Source: Phycisphaerae bacterium (GTDB lineage Bacteria > Planctomycetota > Phycisphaerae > Tepidisphaerales > Tepidisphaeraceae). From it: a stretch of DNA of 64,000 nt. Under the pieces are notes generated by a model. It was given only the letters and a program-made list of their open reading frames with translations, had not been told where the DNA came from and searched no databases. The stretch lies in contig JAUJNJ010000003.1 of assembly GCA_030448225.1 (NCBI GenBank), positions 1 to 64,000 of the forward strand, read 5' to 3'. The number at the start of each line of letters is the position of its first letter. Positions within the stretch are counted from its first letter, which is position 1. Both the position numbers and the translations under genes were made by a program. Below are positions 59,060 through 64,000 of the stretch, in pieces.

Positions 59060-59120
59060 CGTGACGAGTGAGGAGTGATGCGTGAAACCTTGCTGCACGC
59101 ATCACTCCTCACTCGTCACG
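59060..59120. repeat. Perfect 25-bp hairpin of GTGACGA/GTGAGGA words
   Basis: The left arm is GTGACGA, GTGAGGA, GTGATGC, GTG with a leading C (59060-59084). The right arm (59096-59120) is its exact inverse, over an 11-base loop. It begins 7 bases after the manC stop and ends 26 bases before ruvX. It has no T run, so it is not a classic terminator. Confidence 0.9.
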
Positions 59121-59145
59121 CTTCCCGCTCAAGACCTTCCCTCCC

Positions 59146-59585
59146 ATGCGTACGCTCGCGATCGACCTCGGGACCCGCCGCGTCGGGCTCGCGCTGAGCG
59201 ACGAGGGGGGCGGTTCGCGACGCCGTACGACGTGCTGTTCGTCAACGGCCACGACGCGGCGGTCGACCCGATCCTGAAGATCGTCGAGCCGCGAGGGCGT
59301 TGAGCGGCTCGTGGTAGGCCTGCCCTCAACATGGACGACAGCGTCGGCCCCGCCGCCCGCCAGACGGCGGCGTGGGCGCGCGCGCTCGCGGAGCGAGCCG
59401 GGAAGCCGGTGGTGTTCGTCGACGAACGCCTCAGCAGCTTCGACGCTGAGCAGGGGCTGATCGACCGGAAGCGGGGGCGAGAAGATCACCCGCAAGCAAA
59501 AGAAGGAACAACTCGACGCGCCCGCTGCCGCGGGGTTCTTGCAGGCATTTTCCTCGACGGAAGACTTTCGCCCGAGGAACTTTAG
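59146..59585 (+). CDS. ruvX: Putative Holliday-junction resolvase YqgF/RuvX (frameshifted)
   Basis: About 145 residues of the YqgF/RuvX RNase-H-like fold, implicated in rRNA processing and recombination. It starts MRTLAIDLGTRRVGLALSDE with the first catalytic Asp. After a shift near 59200 it continues with FATPYDVLFVNGHDAAVDPI and LKIVE. After another near 59290 it reads RLVVGLPLNMDDSVGPAARQ, then PVVFVDERLSSFDAEQGLID. After shifts near 59475 and 59550 come KQKKEQLDAPAAAGFLQAF and LDGRLSPEEL. The order and length agree with the family. It follows manC by 92 bases that hold a perfect hairpin. Confidence 0.85.
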
Positions 59586-59587
59586 AC

Positions 59588-59627
59588 AGCCAACGAGAGC
59601 CCAGGGGCTCTGCCCCGGGTCTTCGTC
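59588..59627. repeat. REP flanking the Y1 transposase, left copy
   Basis: AGCCAACGAGAGCCCAGGGG then CTCTGCCCCGGGTCTTCGTC. About four fifths of its 40 bases match the inverse of 60122-60161. It can fold through its GGGGC/GCCCC part. Confidence 0.75.
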
Positions 59628-59639
59628 GCGCGAGTTGCG

Positions 59640-60111
59640 TTAGAAGTCACGTTGTCCCCGCACGTACTTCACCGCGTTCACGAAGTAGTCTCGCTCCCAG
59701 AGGTACTTCTGCACTTCCGTTTTCCGCCCACCACTTTCGATGTCCGAACTGCTTGTTGGAGCCGCTTTGCTCGCGACCGCTTTTAACGAATCTCGGAGTT
59801 GCTGCCCTTCGCGAAACGCGGTGATGACGACGTGCGTGTGGTCGTGTTGTGGTGCGAGCGCGTGGATGGTCCACCGTACCGCGCGCGGCGAGCGCGCGGA
59901 TCGCCTCTTCAACGAGCTTTCGCTGCTGGATCGTGAGGGAGACGGGATCGCCCGTCATGCGTTCGCGGGCCTCCGCTTCTCGTTGAGCGTCAGTGGGAGG
60001 GAGCGGTGTGCCATACTCGTTGTGATCGAGGTCGACGTACGGTTTGGTTGAACCGTGCAAACGTGCGCCGTACGTGCCCCAGGTGATGTGGTAGCCCATC
60101 GGGTAACGCAT
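59640..60111 (-). mobile_element. REP-associated Y1 (HUH) transposase, RAYT-like (frameshifted)
   Basis: A single-strand transposase of the IS200/RAYT superfamily, about 157 residues. It starts MRYPMGYHITWGTYGARLHG (ATG at 60109-60111). After a shift near 59880 it continues with IHALAPQHDHTHVVITAFRE, which holds the HUH-type H-x-H. Then come LRDSLKAVASK and, over two more shifts, NKQFGHRKWWAENGSA, KYLWERDYFVNAVKYVRGQR and DF. The Tyr residues of DYFVNAVKY include the likely nucleophile. Inverted REP copies lie 13 bases past the stop and 11 bases ahead of the start, the usual arrangement for a RAYT gene. It may move or maintain REP elements. Confidence 0.82.
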
Positions 60112-60121
60112 GCGTTCCCCC

Positions 60122-60161
60122 GAAGAAGACCCGCGGCGGAGCCGCAGGGCTTCCGTTGGCT
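60122..60161. repeat. REP flanking the Y1 transposase, right copy
   Basis: The inverted partner of 59588-59627, reading GAAGACCCGCGGCGGAGCCG then CAGGGCTTCCGTTGGCT from 60125. GCGGC/GCCGC inside it makes a hairpin. Confidence 0.75.
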
Positions 60162-60171
60162 TTCGTCGGTC

Positions 60172-60677
60172 CTATGACCTCGGAATTTGAAAGTCCGATT
60201 TCCCGCCCGTCTTGCGGATCACGCGAATCCCCTCGATCGTCATCGTCTTGTCGATCGCCTTGCACATGTCGTAGATCGTCAACGCAGCGACGGAGACCGC
60301 CGTCGCGCCGCTTCCATCTCCACGCCGGTCTTGCCGGTGATGCGGGCGATGGCCTTGATGTGGAGCCTCGACCGGCTCGTCCCCCTCCGGCTCGAGTTCG
60401 GGGACGTCGAAGTCGACCTCGACGCTCTCGACCGGCAGCGGGTGGCAGAGCGGGATCAACTCCCGCACCGCTTGGCCGCGAGGATGCCGGCCACGCGGGC
60501 GGTGTTCAGCACCTCGCCCTTCGGCACCCGCTCGTCGGCGATCGCCCGCAGCGTCGCCGGCCGCAAGGTGATGTATCCCTCCGCGACCGCCTCCCGCGCC
60601 GTGACGGCCTTCGCCCCCACGTCGACCATCCGCGCCGCGCCCTTGTCGTCTAGATGCGTGGAGTTCGCCTTCGGCAT
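60172..60677 (-). CDS. moaC: Cyclic pyranopterin monophosphate synthase accessory enzyme MoaC
   Basis: A MoaC of about 168 residues, which completes formation of cyclic pyranopterin monophosphate in molybdenum-cofactor synthesis. The start is [20 protein letters not shown]. The family blocks follow: [35 protein letters not shown] and, after a shift near 60460, [20 protein letters not shown]. After another shift near 60370 come [36 protein letters not shown] and a stop at 60172. No other Mo-cofactor gene is in the window. It shares its strand with kdsA, 98 bases away. Confidence 0.92.
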
Positions 60678-60687
60678 AGCAGAGAGA

Positions 60688-60774
60688 TTAACCGCGAAGT
60701 GCGCGAAGGACGCGAAGGAGAGGAAGGACGATCAACTGAAATGTCTTCTTCGCGTTCTTCGCGCCCTTCGCGGT

Positions 60775-60778
<4 letters not shown>
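60688..60778. repeat. Hairpin with nonad-repeat arms (CGCGAAGGA family)
   Basis: The left arm TTAACCGCGAAGTGCGCGAA continues with GGACGCGAAGGA (60688-60719), in 9-base words CGCGAAGTG, CGCGAAGGA. The right arm (60745-60778) is the inverse, CTTCGCG-TTCTTCGCGCCCT onward to CGGTTCAA. The right arm overlaps the kdsA stop codon. Confidence 0.85.
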
Positions 60779-61584
<806 letters not shown>

Positions 61585-61688
61585 GATGATCGATGTTGCT
61601 GGAAGTGGGTCGACCTGCTTGCCGACGCGGCAACGGCTGTCCCTGCTGGCGTCTCTCGCGGGGACAGCCCCTCCGGTGATAGGCCGCC

Positions 61689-61726
61689 ACTAGCAACTAG
61701 CAACTAGCAACTGGCCTAGCAACTGC
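61689..61726. repeat. Heptad repeat ACTAGCA
   Basis: Three exact copies of ACTAGCA (61689-61709), then ACTGGCC and a further TAGCAACTGCC. It corresponds to the right arm of the hairpins at 32916-33050 and 57745-57938. A clear left arm was not found. It ends just before the lipid-kinase stop. Confidence 0.75.
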
Positions 61727-61727
61727 C

Positions 61728-62660
61728 TCACGGCACGATAAAAGGCAGCCGGACCGGAAGCAAATCGACGTTCACCGGCGTGTACCCCGCCGAGTCACCA
61801 TCGACTTGAACTGGGACGGCGGTGCCCGCGATCGTCTCGATTTTCACGTGCCGGCCCTTCACGTAGACCGCCCCCCTCGCCCTGCAGATGCTCGCCGGCG
61901 GCGGCGGCGAGGAAGAGTTTGATCAGGTCCGCCCGCGACGCGCACGGCAGCACGCACACGTCGAGCATGCCGTCGTCCGAGCGGGCGTGGGGGAGGATCG
62001 GGAAGCCGGTCCCGTACTCGGCGATGTTCCCGACGAAGGCGACCGCCGGGCGCCGAGCGGAACACCGGCCGGCTGTCGACCGTCACCGTCAGCGGCGGGT
62101 ACGCGTACAGGCCGACGGCCAGCGCCGCGGGCAGGGCGTAGCTCGTGTACCAGATCGGCCCGCGGGCAGGCGGTCGAGCTCGTGCACGATGTGGGCGTCG
62201 AACCCGACGCCCGCCATCAGCAGGAACAGTCGGCCGCAGGCGCGGGCCGCGTCGAGGCGCACGATCTGCCGCCGGGCGATCGCCTCGCTCACCTGGCGGT
62301 CGAGGTGGCGGTCGTCCCACCGGATCCCGAGGTGGCGGACCATGAGGTTCGCCGTGCCGAGCGGGACGATCAGCAGCGGCGTCTCCTGCCCGGCCGGGCA
62401 CTCGCCGGGCGCCGCCGTGGCCGTGGCGGTCGACGAAGAGCCGGTCGGCCACGGGCGGAGCGTGCCGTCGCCGCCGATCACGATCGCGGCCCGCACGCAC
62501 GGCCCGAGCACGTCGATCGGCAGCGACGCCGGCCGGTCGGTCAGGATGACGACCTCGTACCCGTCCGCCCGCAGCCGGGTCGAAAGCCGCCGCGCGATCG
62601 TCCCCCGCGGCCCCGGCCGGCGATCGGGTTGGCGAAGATGAGGATCCGCTCGGTTGGCAT
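61728..62660 (-). CDS. Diacylglycerol kinase family lipid kinase (frameshifted)
   Basis: About 310 residues of the DAGK/YegS/BmrU family, which phosphorylates diacylglycerol or a related lipid. The start MPTERILIFANPIAGRGRG (ATG at 62658-62660) carries the NPxxGxG motif. It continues DGYEVVILTDRPASLPIDVL, then AAIVIGGDGTLR (the GGDGT motif), LLIVPLGTANLMVRHLGIRW and FLLMAGVGFDAHIVHELDRL. The C-terminal beta-sandwich ends DGMLDVCVLPCASRADLIKL, VKGRHVKIETIAGTAVPVQV and DGDSAGYTPVNVDLLPVRLP. Shifts occur near 62610, 62440, 62165, 62050 and 61875. It is probably membrane-associated. Confidence 0.85.
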
Positions 62661-62732
62661 GAATTCACTCGCGCGCCGCACCACTTCGGGCCGCGCGCAG
62701 TCGCAGGACCTGATTCGTGAAGCTCGATTGCC

Positions 62733-62883
62733 CCCATTTAGCCCGCTCGCTTGCGAGCCGCGTCCGGGTGCGCCGGTCGGGACAGCCTGATTCGACCGGG
62801 AAGGACGCGACCCGTTACGTCACTTACGCCGAGGCAAATCACCCACCCCTACGCGGCCCGCGAGCGGGCCCGCTAAACCGGGG
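62733..62883. repeat. REP-like inverted pair (TTTAGC/TT-loop family), copy 2
   Basis: The left arm CCCATTTAGCCCGCTCGC then TTGCGAGCCGCGTCCGGGTG (62733-62770) has its inverse at 62845-62883, ending GAGCGGGCCCGCTAAACC. GCTCGC-TT-GCGAGC inside the left arm is a perfect hairpin. Confidence 0.75.
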
Positions 62884-62932
62884 AGGACCCTGCGTCCGCG
62901 TCGTCCGAGGGGCCGCGCCGCGCCGGTACCGG

Positions 62933-62961
62933 TTGCGACCTCGGCAGGATCTGACTATAGT
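62933..62961 (+). promoter_or_regulatory. Promoter of the TPR/alpha-CTD gene
   Basis: TTGCGA (62933-62938) and TATAGT (62956-62961) are 17 bases apart. The predicted 5' leader is about 110 bases. Confidence 0.55.
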
Positions 62962-63078
62962 TGCCGGGCTTGAGCAGCTTAGCGAATCGGGCGCGATCGG
63001 GGCAACGCCGTGTCCCGCCGGTCGCGCCGTGCGAGCGAACGTTCGGTCCGAACCCGGTTTAAGAGACGAAACGTCGAT

Positions 63079-63989
63079 ATGAGCGAAGCGACGATTGCAT
63101 CCATCAACGAGCACGCCGCCGAGGAATACTCGCCGCGGGCTCGAAGCGGACAAAGAGGGCAACCACGAGCGGGCCGTCGAGTTTTACGAGCGGGCTCTCG
63201 GGGAGAACCCGGACCACGAGACGGCCGCGTTCCAGCTCGCGGTGCTGTACGACCGCCGGGCCGAGGACGCCAAGGCGATCGAGCTCTACGAGCGGATCAG
63301 CACGAGCCCGCCGGTGCACCTCAACGCCCTGATGAACCTCGCGGTGCTCTACGAGGACAACAACCACTACGACGAGCGCACCGCTGCTCGACGCGATCCT
63401 CCGCACCGACCCGAACCACGCGCGCGCCCGCCTTTACATGAAGGACGTCGAGTCGGCCCGCAGCCAGTACTACGACGAGGACGGCGACCGCCGCGGCGGC
63501 CGCACCGACGCGGTGCTGAACATCCCGATCACCGACTTCGAGCTGTCGGTCCGCAGCCGCAACTGCCTGAAGAAGATGAACATCAAGTCGCTCGGCGACC
63601 TGCTGCGTACGACCGAGCAGGAACTGCTGAGCTACAAGAACTTCGGCGAGACGAGCCTCAACGAGATCAAGGCGCTGCTGGCCCAGAAGGGCCTGCGCCT
63701 CGGCCAGGCCGCCGACCCCGCCGGCGCCGCCGCCGCCACCCGCCGCCCGTCGGTCGCCGCCGCGGGCAACGTGGCGCCCGAGGTGCTCGGCAAGTCGGTC
63801 GCCGACCTCGAACTCTCTGTGCGCAGCCGCAAGGCGCTGCAGCGGCTCAACATCAACTCCCTCTCCGAGCTCGCCAGCCGCACCGAGGACGAACTGCTCG
63901 GCTGCAAGAACTTCGGCCAGACCAGCCTTAACGAGATCAAGCAACAGCTCGGCACCTTCGGGCTGTCGCTCCGCAAGCTGGAAGACTAG
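63079..63989 (+). CDS. TPR protein with two RNA-polymerase alpha-CTD modules
   Basis: A protein of about 303 residues. It starts MSEATIASINEHAAEEYS. After a shift near 63140 it continues with TPR helices GLEADKEGNHERAVEFYERA, HETAAFQLAVLYDRRAEDAK and NALMNLAVLYEDNNHYDE. After another shift near 63380 come NHARARLYMKDVESARSQYY and an acidic stretch. Then come two copies of the alpha C-terminal domain: FELSVRSRNCLKKMNIKSLG (about 160-220) and LELSVRSRKALQRLNINSLS (about 240-300), each with KNFGxTSLNEIK. The first keeps the Arg265 and Asn268 equivalents of E. coli RpoA; the second has Lys for Asn. No polymerase alpha N-terminal domain is present. It may bind UP-element-like DNA or RNA polymerase partners. 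Confidence 0.9.
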
Positions 63990-64000
63990 TTGCGAGTTGG
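63988..64000. repeat. Start of another AGTTGCT-type heptad repeat
   Basis: AGTTGCG, AGTTGG overlaps the end of the alpha-CTD gene and runs off the right edge. It looks like the left arm of the AGTTGCT family. Confidence 0.45.

Overview
This is a GC-rich (about 70 %) window from a member of the Planctomycetota, most likely the Phycisphaerae/Tepidisphaerales side. The pointers are a secreted sulfatase, a cytochrome-like DUF1549/DUF1553 protein followed by its DUF1501 partner, very large surface proteins that carry the planctomycete N-terminal LE-x-R-x-L-[ML]-[SF] motif, an ECF sigma/dockerin/VIT-vWA gene set, and a free-standing TPR protein with two RNA-polymerase alpha-CTD modules. KdsA, Pgi and ManC fit a Gram-negative envelope with KDO-containing glycans. 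No rRNA and no CRISPR array are present. There are two tRNA genes (Pro-UGG, Cys-GCA).

Layout. 0-8.5 kb: a left-edge fragment, a lipoprotein, a sulfatase, and the DUF1553/DUF1501 pair. 8.7-17.1 kb (minus): a two-gene membrane unit (CPVC protein + DUF2243), then a giant surface protein (about 2,390 codons) with ELWxTDGT repeats, SdrD-B modules and a DNRLRE end. 17.5-19.1 kb: tRNA-Pro, then an aromatic leader peptide and attenuator ahead of DAHP synthase aroF. 19.4-22.5 kb: EamA transporter, GNAT, PAP2 phosphatase, small membrane protein. 22.9-27.7 kb: acsA, response regulator, adenylate-kinase-family protein, EF-P, STAS protein. 27.9-34.2 kb (minus): a fatty-acid/polyketide-like type II cluster (dehydratase, ACP, His-less dehydratase, KS-beta, KS-alpha, membrane protein). 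34.5-38.9 kb (minus): ECF sigma, TM-dockerin, cohesin-like and VIT/vWA genes, the last three joined by ATGA overlaps. 39.2-44.3 kb: rplU, then decayed or truncated genes (calcium-binding-repeat surface protein, TPR fragment, tyrosine-recombinase remnant) ending at tRNA-Cys. 44.7-53.1 kb (minus): two more surface proteins, a beta-helix/Calx-beta protein and a subtilase, which share a C-terminal domain. 54-64 kb: oxidoreductase, pgi, manC, ruvX, a REP-associated transposase between inverted REPs, moaC, kdsA, lipid kinase, TPR/alpha-CTD protein.

Two features run through the whole window. First, many genes are split by single-base shifts, mostly losses in short G, C or T runs. The broken reading frames rejoin into full family-length proteins, so most are probably consensus-sequence errors of a long-read assembly and not pseudogenes; such genes are given here as one CDS each. 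Second, almost every intergenic gap holds an inverted repeat. Some are REP-like pairs of self-complementary hairpins. Others are hairpins whose arms are built of repeated 7-, 8-, 9- or 10/11-base words. A REP-type (Y1) transposase lies in the same window.
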